Part shown: piece by piece, positions 1 to 8,439 of the stretch
Layout of the letters: every line of letters begins with the position of its first letter
Numbering within the stretch: the first letter of the stretch is position 1
Source of the DNA: Effrenium voratum
Taxonomy: Eukaryota > Sar > Dinophyceae > Suessiales > Symbiodiniaceae
Assembly (NCBI GenBank): GCA_963377175.1
Contig: CAUJNA010003296.1
Location: 123,501 to 187,500, forward strand
Direction: 5' to 3'
DNA: 64,000 bases
Notes under the pieces: model-generated
The model's database searches: none
Told to the model about the DNA's origin: nothing
What the model saw: only the letters and a program-made list of their open reading frames with translations
Translations under genes and position numbers: made by a program

Positions 1-445
1 CATTGTCGTCCACTTTTTAGACGATCCTCTTCCAATCACTCCCTCAGTTCCTTTGAAGTGTCTGGGACTGGGTACAAGCCCGGGGGCATTGCTTGTACCC
101 AGGGTCACCTTGCCAAGTGGGTGCCTGGCGAGTGCCGGGTGGAGTCACCCCCTCAAAACCACCCCTCGCAGCCTTCAGCCTGAGGGTTGTTGGGGCGGTT
201 GGGGCATCAATTTGTTGAGCTTTGTCGGTGGATCAGGTGTGGAAAGGCATATCTTTTTTTCTTTCTCCTCACACCCAGGGCCCACCGTCGGTTCCAGACG
301 TGGGTCCCACAAGAGACACGTAACAGGAGGTTGAACACTGGGGGCAAACTAGCAGTCCAAACCAACAACTCGGGAGAAGCGAACTAAAACAAAGTCGAAG
401 AAAGGGACGCCGGAAGTGCGAGGCTCCTCTCTGCGGTGGCGGCAG

Positions 446-489
446 GGTGCGCCTACGTGATCATCCGGTTTCTGGGCACCGGGGCCAAG
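446..489 (+). CDS. EamA/SLC35G-like transporter, internal exon (first one in window)
   Basis: This exon reads CAYVIIRFLGTGAK, a hydrophobic stretch ending in basic residues, typical of a transmembrane helix plus loop in the drug/metabolite transporter (EamA) superfamily. The acceptor is AG|G at 444-446 and the donor is GT at 490. It starts with two bases that finish a codon from an exon upstream of the window and ends in phase 0, matching the next exon. The family assignment rests on the combined exons up to 1818. The N-terminal half of the transporter must lie to the left of this window. Confidence 0.6.
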
Positions 490-790
490 GTGGGGGTGAG
501 CGGGTGGATTGGACAGGTTGGATGCTCCAACAACAAGGTGGTTGGCTTTTTGCTTGGCTCCACCCTTTGAACATAGCTCCAGAAGAGACAACTCCACCCC
601 CATCAACAAGTCAGACATCCACTTAAGCTTCACTCTTTGTTTCTTAATTGACCCAGATCTTCTGGAACCTTGCGGACCGAAAGTGGTGTCACCCTCTTTT
701 TGGAGGGTACACCCGTCTTTTGGCCCACGCGTTTTTTTCTTCTTTTTTTCTCCTCCGCCGGTGGAGTCGAGTTTTCCAGCGGACTGGGAG

Positions 791-879
791 GTGCACTGGG
801 CCTCGGTGCTGCTGGCGCAGGCCTCGGGCCAGCTGGCGCTGTCGCCGCTGGGCTGGCGGCTCTCCGGGCAGCAGCTGAG
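791..879 (+). CDS. EamA/SLC35G-like transporter, internal exon
   Basis: Begins GTG CAC TGG after an AG acceptor at 789-790 and ends after CTG AG before a GC donor at 880. It encodes VHWASVLLAQASGQLALSPL and then a Trp/Arg-containing loop. The pattern (helix, then a short polar loop before the next helix) fits the eighth helix region of ten-helix EamA transporters. It ends in phase 2, and the next exon supplies exactly one base to restore the frame. A shorter version ending at a GC at 821 is possible. Confidence 0.6.
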
Positions 880-943
880 GCGCTGGAGTCGCTACCCGCG
901 AGAGAAGGGACCCCCCACTGCAAGGGGCGATCCATTCGGTAAG

Positions 944-1043
944 CCCACTGAACGGAGACTTATAACCACGGCCTTTGTGGGTTACCATGGTTATTTGCAT
1001 GGCAACCCACAAAGGCTGTGGTTATAAGTCTCCGTTCAGTGGG
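944..1043. mobile_element. Foldback (MITE-like) element, family F, copy 1
   Basis: A near-perfect inverted repeat of about 43-bp arms: CCCACTGAACGGAGACTTAT at 944 and its complement ending at 1043, with a short loop around TACCATGG. Non-coding, in a transporter intron. The very high arm identity suggests recent movement or gene conversion. Confidence 0.8.
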
Positions 1044-1162
1044 TTCTAACGAGGCTTACCAACCACTTACTAAGTACCCTGCCCCTTTAAAGGGGTCCTT
1101 TTCTCCACTGTGAGCAGGTTTGGTAACCTCCGACGGGTCGGCTGGAGTCGCTTCGGCTTCAG

Positions 1163-1253
1163 GCTCTTCACGCGGTCCGAGCTGGTGATGAACGTCGCCG
1201 TGGGCGCTTTGGGCTTCTTCTCCCAGTGTGCCATGACCAAGGGCATGCAGAAG
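1163..1253 (+). CDS. EamA/SLC35G-like transporter, helix 9 exon
   Basis: After AG at 1161-1162 the exon reads LFTRSELVMNVAVGALGFFS and then QCAMTKGMQK. This is the most diagnostic part: a glycine-rich helix (GALGFFSQ) followed by a short run ending in a Lys/Gln-rich turn, which in EamA/SLC35G proteins precedes the last helix pair. The donor is GC at 1254, phase 0. From knowledge of the family, such proteins move small metabolites (sugars, amino-acid derivatives, nucleotide conjugates) across membranes; the substrate cannot be told here. Confidence 0.65.
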
Positions 1254-1710
1254 GCGGAAGCTTCCGCCTTTCCTTGACTGCTTCCCCGCTTGCTGCAAAC
1301 CTGCAGTCAGTTGAGGCAATTATGACACATGCGTGCGAACCAACAAAGAGTTAAACCGTCTTGTGCAGGGGGCAATGGTCAAAGGTGTCTTGGGGCCCAC
1401 AACCAATCCAAACGAGAAGGCCAACCTGTCCTGGACTCAGCCCAAGAACGGGTGCTAACAAATGAGTGTCTTTCAGATGATTCGAGCTGAGCCTGTTTCT
1501 TACAACCGCTTCTAGGGGCCCTGAAGTTTTCATTCCGCAAGAGACCGGCGGGAAGTCCGGGGCTGGTACGCTTGGTTGGGACCCTACATCCAAGAACCCT
1601 GCGAGGTAGGACGTAGCAACGGTACATGTTCAACTTCTGTAGTGCAGTTTATACGGGTGAAGCACCGACGGCCGGCCGCCGGCCGCCGGCCAGCCGGCAG
1701 CTCGCCTCAG

Positions 1711-1818
1711 GAGAAGTCCGCGACGGCGTCGCTGGTGCGCCAGAGCCTCTGCCCGTGCTTCGCGCTGCTCTGGCAGCTCTGCTTCTTCCCGGAGGACCGC
1801 CTCGGCTGGACCAGCCTG
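1711..1818 (+). CDS. EamA/SLC35G-like transporter, helix 9-10 exon
   Basis: Starts GAG AAG TCC after AG at 1709-1710 and reads EKSATASLVRQSLCPCFALL followed by WQLCFFPEDRLGWTSL. This matches the EamA signature around the final helices: a small residue-rich segment (A-SLV), a hydrophobic helix, then an acidic loop (xPED/FGE) before the last helix. A GC donor lies at 1819 in phase 0. Directly downstream the sequence dissolves into a G-rich array (1826-2266), so the missing piece of the last helix could not be located. Confidence 0.65.
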
Positions 1819-1825
1819 GCAGGAG

Positions 1826-2266
1826 TGGGGTGGGTGGTGGGGTGGGGTGGGGTGTGGGTTGGGTTGGGGTTGGGTGGGTGGTTGGGTGGGTGGTTGGGTG
1901 GGTGGGTGGGTGGGTTGGGTTGGTTGGGTGGGTTGGGGTGGGTGGGGTGGGGTGGGGTGGGTGGGGTGGGTGGGGTGGGTGGGGTGGGTGGGGTGGGGTG
2001 GGTGGGTGGGGTGGGTGCGGGTGGGGTGGGTGGGGTGGGTGGGGTGGGTGGGGTGGGTGGGGTGGGTGGGTGGGTGGGGTGGGTGGGGGTGGGTGGGGTG
2101 GTGGGTGGGGGGGTGGGTGGGGTGGGGGTGGGGTGGGTGGGTGGGGTGGGGTGGGGTGGGTGGGGTGGGGTGGGGGTGGGGTGGGGTGGGTGGGGTGGGG
2201 GTGGGTGGGGTGGGGTGGGTGGGGTGGGTGGGGTGGGCGGGTGGGTGGGGTGGGTGGGGTGGTGCG
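1826..2266. repeat. G-rich simple array, (GGGTGGGGT)n and variants
   Basis: About 440 bp made almost only of GGGT and GGGGT units on the + strand. Long open frames on both strands across it are repeat artefacts (Gly/Val/Trp or Pro/Thr/His strings). The repeated runs of three or more G give strong G-quadruplex potential. The array abuts the AT-rich island directly: coding-like AT-rich sequence begins at about 2267. It lies just after the GC donor at 1819, so it belongs to the transporter intron. Confidence 0.95.
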
Positions 2267-2268
2267 GA

Positions 2269-4511
2269 TTAAATAGTACAATCAATTCACATATTATAGC
2301 AATATCAGATTTACAGAATGGAGCTTCATTTAATGAAGCAGATTATTATAATAAAATAACAACTAATAATTTATTAGCAGAAAAGTTAGATACATCAATA
2401 TTAAATAATACATTAATACATAATATAACGACTACTTCAACTTTTAAAATAGCAAATTTTGGAAATTATAATAATTTCTTTGACATGTATAATAATTATT
2501 TTGATAGTTATGTTTATGGATGTTTGGTAGGTTCAACAATGTTTTTAAATCAAAGAGGTTTTGGAAATGTAGAAATTCATAACTCTTCAACTTTTCAAAA
2601 TGATAAAATACTATTACATCATAATACTACAATATTAAGTAATTTACAAGTATCGGGTTTATTTCTTGTTCGTCTATTTTAGATATTACAGGTTCTGATG
2701 CTCGTTATGTTTTACAATCGGATGGATTAAGTGGATCAATAACAGGACATACAAATACAATTAATTCAATAATTACTATCAAGAATTCACAGGATACATC
2801 ATTAGGACAAAAGTTGGATAAAATAGATACTAACACTCAATCCATAGCAGGTGCTATCAATTTTAGCAACAATGCAACTTTACACAGTGATTTAAATATG
2901 CTTACTACTGGTTCTATAATATGTAATAAATTCAGCACTACACCTTCACCTAATTTAGGATTACAAATGACATTTCAAATGTTTAATCGTGAATTCAATA
3001 TTAATAGAGATGGACGTATGTGGATGAGTAGCGCAGGAGGTCAATGGGAAACTCAAATAGGAGATGCTAATGTTGGAAGAGTGTGGGTTAAGGATAGGTT
3101 TGGTTCAGGTGCTGTTGGTGTTAATGGTTATGTTTTAAATTGTGCTGGACAAGCACGATTTACTGATGCAGTGCAGTTTATAGGAACTGACAAGGCAATA
3201 AGTCTTAACAATGGTTCATATTTGAATTTTAATATTAATGGTTCAATACGAAGATATACACCAGATGCCATAGAAGGTTTATATATGTCTCATAATGATT
3301 TTGTTGCCGTTAGTGTTGGCGATGTTAGTAATGCGTCTAATCAATATTTTATGTGTGATGGATTAGTTAATAACACTATTTTTAATAAACCTGTTGATGT
3401 GTTAGGTAATATTTATACGAATGCTGATGTTAATTGTGATAATATCAACATTGCTACTGATGGTAAATTAACAATTGATACAAATTGTGAATTATATAGA
3501 TATGTTAGTGCTTTTTCATCTTTTGATATGAGGAATACTGATGTCAATTCTTCAATTAGATTTATTTGTGGAGACCCTGCCGTTCAATCTAACATAGTTG
3601 GAGCAGTTAATATTTCTACCGGATGGACTTTTAATACTGCTACTGCTGATTTTATGGGTAATTTATTTGCTGATGATGTGTATGTTAAAACTGGTGGAGC
3701 ATTAAGAAGCAATCATTTAGCACCTAACGGAGGAACATTAATAACCGTTGATACTAATATGGCAATACAAAATGCATATTTAGCAACTAATACCATTCAA
3801 TCATTTGATTTAACAACGGTTTCATTTTTGGATAATATTTCAATGACTACTGGAACGGATATATTAATGGAAACAAGTGAAATATCAACTTATTATGATG
3901 GAACTAATTTATCTACAATTGTTGTCAAATTTAATACAACCAATACAGCATTCAGAGTAATTGATAATGCAACAGTATTTTCAACATTATTATCTATTGA
4001 TAAGACATTTGGAACAACAGTAAATACTGGAAGTTTTACAAATAATGCTACATCAACATTTAATGAAAATGTAACGGTTGTTAATACAAAAACATTATTT
4101 GTTAATGATATTCAAGATGCCTCAGGTGATGCTATTGATATTACTGCGGGAAGTGTAACCATAAATGGTAGTCTTATAGATAATTCAGATGCAAGATTAG
4201 AATATGATGTAGATTTACTTAAAAGCAATTGCATTAATATGATTAAGAAATTTAAACCAAAAAAGTTCAAGAGAAAAGATAGAAACGATAACGATGCAAT
4301 CCATATATGCTATATTGCCGATGATTTATTAAAAGCAGTTCCAAAAGAAATTAGTAATGTAGTTCATAGCAGTCGTGAATATTTAGGTATTGAATATACA
4401 AAAGTTCCTATATTATTACATAAAGCATTGCTAGAAGTAATAGATAAAGTTGAAAAACTAGGAAAACAAATTAATGAATTGAAAAAAGATAAAAATAATT
4501 TAAATAAATAA
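2269..4511 (+). pseudogene. Tail-fibre/adhesin-like protein with S74 (intramolecular chaperone) C-terminus, frameshifted
   Basis: Two open segments form one gene: 2269-2682 in one frame and about 2664-4511 in another (ATG 2814 lies inside the second), joined by a frameshift near 2655-2665. The upstream end runs into the G-rich array, so the true N-terminus is missing. The body is Asn/Thr/Ser-rich with short beta-prone repeats, as in trimeric virus fibres. The last 110 residues match the S74 chaperone pattern: SDARL at 4185-4199, a basic KKFKPKKFKRK stretch, an IADDLL segment, YLGIEY, and a final Leu/Lys heptad helix. In the family this domain folds the fibre trimer and then usually cuts itself off at the Ser of S-D-x-R-x-K. 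Here the Lys position is Glu (SDARLE). Probable role: host-cell attachment. Confidence 0.7.
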
Positions 4512-4554
4512 ATAAATAATTAAATAAACAATTAAATAATTAATATAGATATAT

Positions 4555-4868
4555 ATGGACATTGACAGGAAAGTTAAAATAGAAGTATTATTTAAGAATA
4601 ATAGTATGAGAGAAAAATATGTTATTGTGGTTGTACAATTACTAAAATAAATAAAAATGAATTTACATTAGATAAATGTAATAATAAATAATGTAATTTT
4701 AATCATTCTAAATTTGATGAATATATTAAAGAATTAAAAGAAGAGAGAAGACAAGAGAGAACCACCAGACTAATAGATAAGTATGGTAAGTTATTAAATC
4801 CTATTCTTTGGATATTGTTATGTCCTATTATATTTCCTTTGAATATTGGTTATTATATTATAACCTAA
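4555..4868 (+). pseudogene. Small Cys-rich protein with C-terminal membrane segment, broken
   Basis: ATG 4555 opens a 31-codon frame (to 4650). From about 4617 a different frame reads ICYCGC, then KCNNK, an in-frame TAA at 4677-4679, CNFNHSKFDEYIKELKEERR, and a hydrophobic tail (ILWILLCPIIFPLNIGYYII) ending at TAA 4866-4868. The Cys/His spacing (CxCxC...C...CxFxH) suggests a small zinc-binding head, and the tail a single membrane helix. The A-run around 4613-4617 is the likely frameshift site. Either the gene carries both a frameshift and a nonsense change or the assembly has errors. The protein family is not recognised. Confidence 0.45.
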
Positions 4869-4881
4869 ATAATAATATATA

Positions 4882-5091
4882 ATGGGTATTGGTCAAAGTA
4901 AAGACGATGAAAATAACAGTATGGAAGACATTAAGAATTTAAGAGTAGATGAAAACACAAGAGCAGATACTTTAATCATTAAATCTATTCAAGAATGTGT
5001 ATCAAGAATAGAAAAAATAGAAAAAGAAAAACAATCAACATTTCGTTATGCTATTCCAAAAGTAGATCTATGCAACTGGTCATTATTCTAA
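4882..5091 (+). CDS. Small protein with N-terminal myristoylation-like motif
   Basis: A 69-residue AT-rich frame starting MGIGQS, with Gly at position 2 and Ser at position 6, a good N-myristoylation signal. It continues with an acidic, helix-prone middle (DDENNSMEDIKNLRVDE) and a Lys/Glu-rich coil (RIEKIEKEKQ). The end (YAIPKVDLCNWSLF) may be truncated. It starts 13 bases after the preceding broken gene and is convergent with the packaging ATPase. Myristoylated small virion proteins are common in large DNA viruses, but no family was recognised. Confidence 0.5.
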   Translation: MGIGQSKDDENNSMEDIKNLRVDENTRADTLIIKSIQECVSRIEKIEKEKQSTFRYAIPKVDLCNWSLF

Positions 5092-5115
5092 ATTAATAAA
5101 GATATATGCATATGA

Positions 5116-5877
5116 TTAATTTATACGAATTTCTTTTTCAAATCTCACCATAAAGATTTTATTTACATCACTCTCACGAAGTTTGGTGAAAAGGAATGAA
5201 TAGGGTTTGTCATGTGTTGCCATTTTGTATATTTCATATAATGTGTGTTTATCAACTAACGCCGATTGTTCCATAACAAAAGTATCAATTTCAGATTGGT
5301 TTTTTAATTTGAATATATACAAACTGCTTGTGTTTAGTCTAACAATAGGACTTAACGCGTTGTATTTTTGAACGGATGTAATAACTGATAAACCAAAATG
5401 ACGAGATTTAGTGTAGAGACCATGCAAAGTTTTACTATATCTCATAAATGTTTTATCTTCTGCGAAATCATCAATAATGAGTAAGCACGAAAATAATTTA
5501 TTCATTCCTATTTTCTTTTGATACTCTATAATCTTATGTTGAGTATCAATTATATTTTGCAATGCTTCGGGGTTATATTCTTCAAAAATATATTGCTCTT
5601 TGTTATTATCTACTTTTAATTCAGTTTCAACATATTTAATAATTTCTCTATACGCTTCATCAATCGTCGCTGTTGGTGAGACTATGTATATTCTTTCAAA
5701 GCAGTTCCGATACACTTTTAACACGAGGTTCTGTATTAAAATTCCTTTACCGCCCTGTGATGAACTAACAATAATACTACGAAAAGGCAATTTATCTGCT
5801 TTATCATATGATGGCTGTTTAAACTCATACTGTCTAACATTTATTGGTTCTATTTTTGGTGGTGAAGTATCAGGCAT
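5116..5877 (-). CDS. A32/FtsK-HerA-like DNA packaging ATPase
   Basis: A 253-residue intact frame on the minus strand, ATG at 5877. Near residue 33 a hydrophobic strand leads into an unusual Walker A (IIVSSSQGGKGILIQNL), where SSSQGGKG replaces the classical GxxGxGK[ST]. Walker B is LLIIDDFAED near residue 135. After it come LYTKSRHFGLSVITSVQKYN and an Arg-Leu-Asn/YIFKLKN segment, the order seen in poxvirus A32-type and virophage/polinton-like packaging ATPases. In these viruses the enzyme pumps DNA into the capsid. It is the only minus-strand gene in the island and the best-preserved one. It overlaps nothing, and a short spacer separates it from the small gene at 4882-5091. Confidence 0.8.
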   Translation of the reverse strand: MPDTSPPKIEPINVRQYEFKQPSYDKADKLPFRSIIVSSSQGGKGILIQNLVLKVYRNCFERIYIVSPTATIDEAYREIIKYVETELKVDNNKEQYIFEEYNPEALQNIIDTQHKIIEYQKKIGMNKLFSCLLIIDDFAEDKTFMRYSKTLHGLYTKSRHFGLSVITSVQKYNALSPIVRLNTSSLYIFKLKNQSEIDTFVMEQSALVDKHTLYEIYKMATHDKPYSFLFTKLRESDVNKIFMVRFEKEIRIN

Positions 5878-6111
5878 AATAAAAGTAATATTAAATATAT
5901 TTAGAAAAATAATTATATATTATTGATGAATGAACTATCGTTTATGATATAGGGATTTCATAAATGGAACAGATGTTCATTGCTTCAATCATAAGCATTG
6001 AAGATAATTAGTTTGATACAGTCCGAAGAAAACCCCATTGCTGAGCCCCGAATATTCTATCATGCATGAAATAATAAGATTAATGTATAATAATTTATCT
6101 TATTATTTTAT
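5878..6111. other. AT-rich spacer upstream of the ATPase
   Basis: No open frame of note. It holds the presumed divergent promoter region of the ATPase (minus strand) and of the small plus-strand gene at 6112. A stretch near 6015-6065 is less AT-rich than the surroundings; no known motif was recognised in it. Confidence 0.4.
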
Positions 6112-6228
6112 ATGGATAGAAGTTATTCAGATTATATTGATATAATAAACGAAGTAGAGAAAGTAGAACAAGTAATAATAACTGATAATAAATGTAAGAC
6201 AGTATGCTATTTTGTTTTTCAGAAATAA
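6112..6228 (+). CDS. Very small open frame (38 aa), unrecognised
   Basis: ATG 6112 to TAA 6226-6228. The product starts MDRSYSDYIDIINEVEKVEQ, an acidic helix-prone sequence, and ends in NKCKTVCYFVFQK. It sits in the same AT-rich, tightly packed context as its neighbours. It may be a genuine small viral protein or the stump of a longer gene. No family recognised. Confidence 0.3.
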   Translation: MDRSYSDYIDIINEVEKVEQVIITDNKCKTVCYFVFQK

Positions 6229-6279
6229 TGAAATTAGGAATACAATATATCAAAAATAAAAATGTAAATATTCATGTAA

Positions 6280-6615
6280 ATGGGAAAAAAGAAAAACAAA
6301 AAGAATAAGACTTCCTCCTGCGGTTCTTCTACAGAAGAAGATAAAGAAGATGTGTCCAATGTGTCAAAAGATGATAGAAATGAAAACGAATTAGAAATAC
6401 AAAAGAAGGGAAATTGTAAATGCTCTTGTGTGCCTATCGGCTTCAATATAAGTAAGAAGGACAAGAAAATGAAGATTGATAAATCCAAAGATGGGGACAT
6501 CAATTTAGAAACGGACGTCCATAATATTGCTATACGCTTTGGTCGCGGTGTTACTCCATCCGATAATGGTGAAAATGAAACACAGGAAACCATAAGAGAA
6601 ATGATGAAAAAGTAA
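6280..6615 (+). CDS. Lys-rich basic/acidic small protein, unrecognised
   Basis: 111 residues, intact. It starts with a very basic head (MGKKKNKKNKT), then an acidic Ser-rich stretch (SSTEEDKEDVSNVSKDD), a small Cys cluster (GNCKCSC), a second Lys-rich stretch, and a Thr/Glu end. The basic segments could bind nucleic acid. The third codon onward also resembles the myristoyl-Gly context (MGKKK), but without the Ser at position 6. Intergenic spacing is short on both sides. No family was recognised. Confidence 0.45.
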   Translation: MGKKKNKKNKTSSCGSSTEEDKEDVSNVSKDDRNENELEIQKKGNCKCSCVPIGFNISKKDKKMKIDKSKDGDINLETDVHNIAIRFGRGVTPSDNGENETQETIREMMKK

Positions 6616-6651
6616 TATATAAAGAGTAGATTTAACACCACTTCAAACGCA

Positions 6652-6652
<1 letters not shown>

Positions 6653-6682
<30 letters not shown>

Positions 6683-6690
6683 ATTAATAA
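6653..6690. repeat. (AATA)n microsatellite
   Basis: Short run of AATA/AAAT units between two island genes, in keeping with the AT-rich composition. No coding meaning. Confidence 0.8.
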
Positions 6691-6712
6691 ATATATAGTT
6701 ATTTATATATAC

Positions 6713-7032
6713 ATGTCTGAACAGGAAAGTTATACCACCAACGATTTAATGAAACAACTTGTAATTATTAGTAAGAATGTTAAAGCATTGACCGAACTTG
6801 TTAAGACTATTGATGGAAAAATAAACCAGCCTAAAAGCAATAGCGAAGATAAGGAGAAGATGGATGAAATCTTTAAGAAAAATCAATCGGACGTCCTGCA
6901 GGTTCGTTTGAAGATAAGCAGAAACAATATATGGATGTGCTTAACAAAAACAAGATTAAATCCCCAAAACCAGAAACTATTGAATATTACAAACTGTCTA
7001 AGAACGAAGAAGGACAGTATGGGATTGTCTGA
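6713..7032 (+). pseudogene. Helical small protein, frameshifted near 6895-6905
   Basis: ATG 6713 opens a frame reading MSEQESYTTNDLMKQLVIIS and on through a helix-rich region to about DVLQ. From about 6902 the sensible continuation lies in another frame: GSFEDKQKQYMDVLNKNKIK, then a YYKLSKNEEGQYGIV end with TGA at 7030-7032. The original frame runs on to 7063 with atypical residues. A single indel near the CTGCAGG at 6897-6903 explains this. The protein looks like a small coiled structural or accessory protein. No family recognised. Confidence 0.5.
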
Positions 7033-7059
7033 AAATAAAATCTCAATAATTCTAATAAT

Positions 7060-7437
7060 ATGAATTTATTAGACTTATTTTCTGGTAGTGGAAGTGTCCG
7101 AAAAGTTGCGAGAGATTTAGGTTTTAATGTTATATCTTTGGATTTGACAAATGCTGATATTAATTGTGATGTTTTGCAACGGGATTATAAACAATTTGAT
7201 AAGAAGCACTTTGATTTTATTTGTGCTTCACCACCCTGCACAGAATACAGTATAGCGAAAACAACGGGAATAAGGAAAATATATTATGCTAATAGCATTG
7301 TTTTGAAAACTATTGAGATTATTAAATACATCAATCCCAAATATTATGTCATTGAAAATCCGCAAACAGGATTGTTGAAAGAACAACCATGTATGAATGA
7401 GTTTTCTTTTCAGGACATTGACTATTGCACATGTTGA
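7060..7437 (+). CDS. Cytosine-5 DNA methyltransferase, truncated after motif VI
   Basis: 125 residues. Motif I (SAM binding) is at the start: LLDLFSGSGSVRKVARDLG. An acidic strand end follows (ISLDLTNADINCDV), then motif IV with the catalytic Pro-Cys (FDFICASPPCTEYS) and motif VI (YYVIENPQTGLLK). It stops at DYCTC with a TGA, where related viral enzymes continue into the target-recognition region and motifs IX-X. Those parts are missing, so catalysis is unlikely. Viral copies of this family are thought to mark viral DNA or oppose host restriction. This AT-rich enzyme is not closely similar to the two GC-rich methyltransferase sequences elsewhere in the window. Confidence 0.7.
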   Translation: MNLLDLFSGSGSVRKVARDLGFNVISLDLTNADINCDVLQRDYKQFDKKHFDFICASPPCTEYSIAKTTGIRKIYYANSIVLKTIEIIKYINPKYYVIENPQTGLLKEQPCMNEFSFQDIDYCTC

Positions 7438-7471
7438 GAAACTATTTAAAAGAGTATAGAGTATAGAGTAT

Positions 7472-7726
7472 ATGGAGGAACATAATATAACAAATGAACA
7501 TGGAACTAAACATAAACAATATGAATGTCCTTGCTGTAAAATAATGATAGGACTTCATAATAAAGCGAGGCACGAAAGAACTAAACGACATAAGGACAAT
7601 TTTATAACTGTTAAAGAACCGCAGTCAGAAAAACCAAAGGCAGAAGAAAACACAAATGTAGAACCAGTAAATGATACTTATGAACGCCTTAAATATATGA
7701 CAATGATTAGTGGAGATTGTTTTTAA
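7472..7726 (+). CDS. Small C2H2/U1-like zinc-finger protein
   Basis: 84 residues. The finger is YECPCCKIMIGLHNKARHER followed by TKRHKDN: Cys-x2-Cys and a His-x5-6-His pair, the layout of single U1/C2H2-type fingers common in large DNA viruses of protists. A charged tail follows, rich in Lys/Glu/Pro (EPQSEKPKAEENTNVEPV). Likely a nucleic-acid-binding protein; partner unknown. It is the last recognisable gene of the island on this side. Confidence 0.5.
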   Translation: MEEHNITNEHGTKHKQYECPCCKIMIGLHNKARHERTKRHKDNFITVKEPQSEKPKAEENTNVEPVNDTYERLKYMTMISGDCF

Positions 7727-8147
7727 TGATATTATTTCATTACAATATGATTAAACCTATTTTTTGTAGAGTTAGTCATCTGTTGCATTACTATTTTTGG
7801 GGTGAGGTTTTTGACAAATGAATAAGGTTAAACAATACTCTTTTTTCAGATATTGTTGAAATTCTGGTGTTTTTTTTTTTTTTTTTTTTTTTTAAACGAA
7901 TGAGGCGATGTTGCCTGTCTTATTGAAAACTTAAGAAAAAGTGAATAAGGTTGCCATTGCTTGACTTATTGAAAAATGAAAAACATGTAAATAATTTAGT
8001 CCTCAGAAACCATATTGAAGAGGAGGATAGAGCAAATCTTGATGATAAAACAGAACAGGCACGATGGGAGGTTGAGAGGCAATAGGGTAAAATGATACTC
8101 CCAATATCAAAACCCCGCCCCCAGACCCCCTATTTTAACCATTTTTG
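7727..8147. other. Right-hand end of the island, no gene seen
   Basis: AT-rich non-coding sequence with a T-run at about 7868-7893. From about 8095 the composition changes to a C-rich stretch (AACCCCGCCCCCAGACCCCC), and the G-rich array starts at 8148. No inverted repeat matching the left end was recognised. Confidence 0.4.
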
Positions 8148-8431
8148 GGGTGGGGTGGGTGGGGTGGGGTGGGGGTGGGTGGGTGGGGTGGGGTGGGGTG
8201 GGGTGGGGTGGGGTGGGGTGGGTGGGGGGGTGGGGTGTGGGGTGTGGGGTGTGGGGGTGGGGGTGGGGTGGGGTGGGGGTGGGGGTGGGGTGGGGTGGGG
8301 TGGGGTGGGGTGGGGTGGGGTGGGGTGGGGTGGGGTGGGGTGGGGTGGGGTGGGGTGGGGTGGGGTGGGGTGGGGTGGGGTGGGGTGGGGTGGGGTGGGG
8401 TGGGGTGGGGTGGGGTGGGGTGGGGTGGGGT
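8148..8431. repeat. G-rich array, (GGGGT)n
   Basis: About 280 bp, near-perfect GGGGT units in the second half, same orientation as the array at 1826-2266. It bounds the AT-rich island on the right. Open frames over it are artefacts. Confidence 0.95.
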
Positions 8432-8439
8432 CACCTTGC

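Larger units (their letters stand above)
2267..8100. mobile_element. AT-rich virus-like island (endogenous polinton-like/virophage/giant-virus fragment)
   Basis: Between two G-rich arrays lies about 5.8 kb of strongly AT-rich sequence, densely packed with intronless genes and quite unlike the GC-rich, intron-rich host DNA around it. Hallmark content: a fibre-like protein with S74-type chaperone end, an A32/FtsK-HerA-like packaging ATPase on the opposite strand, a cytosine methyltransferase and a C2H2-like zinc-finger protein. This set is known from polinton-like viruses, virophages and nucleocytoplasmic large DNA viruses of algae and protists. No major capsid protein, DNA polymerase or integrase was found in it. 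Several genes are frameshifted or cut, so it is probably inactive. No terminal inverted repeats were recognised. Because both ends lie in low-complexity arrays, an assembly join cannot be excluded. Confidence 0.75.

Noticed and set aside
1826..2266. G-rich arrays as telomere sequence
   Set aside because: Units are GGGGT/GGGT, not the TTTAGGG type expected for dinoflagellates, and the arrays are internal.
1576..2682. A 368-codon frame running from host sequence through the G-rich array into the AT-rich island
   Set aside because: It joins a transporter exon, a simple repeat and part of the fibre gene by chance; no single gene spans them.
2267..8100. Reassigned stop codon as a general feature of the island
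   Set aside because: Only one in-frame TAA was found in an otherwise frameshifted gene, and the intact ATPase ends normally, so decay or error is simpler.
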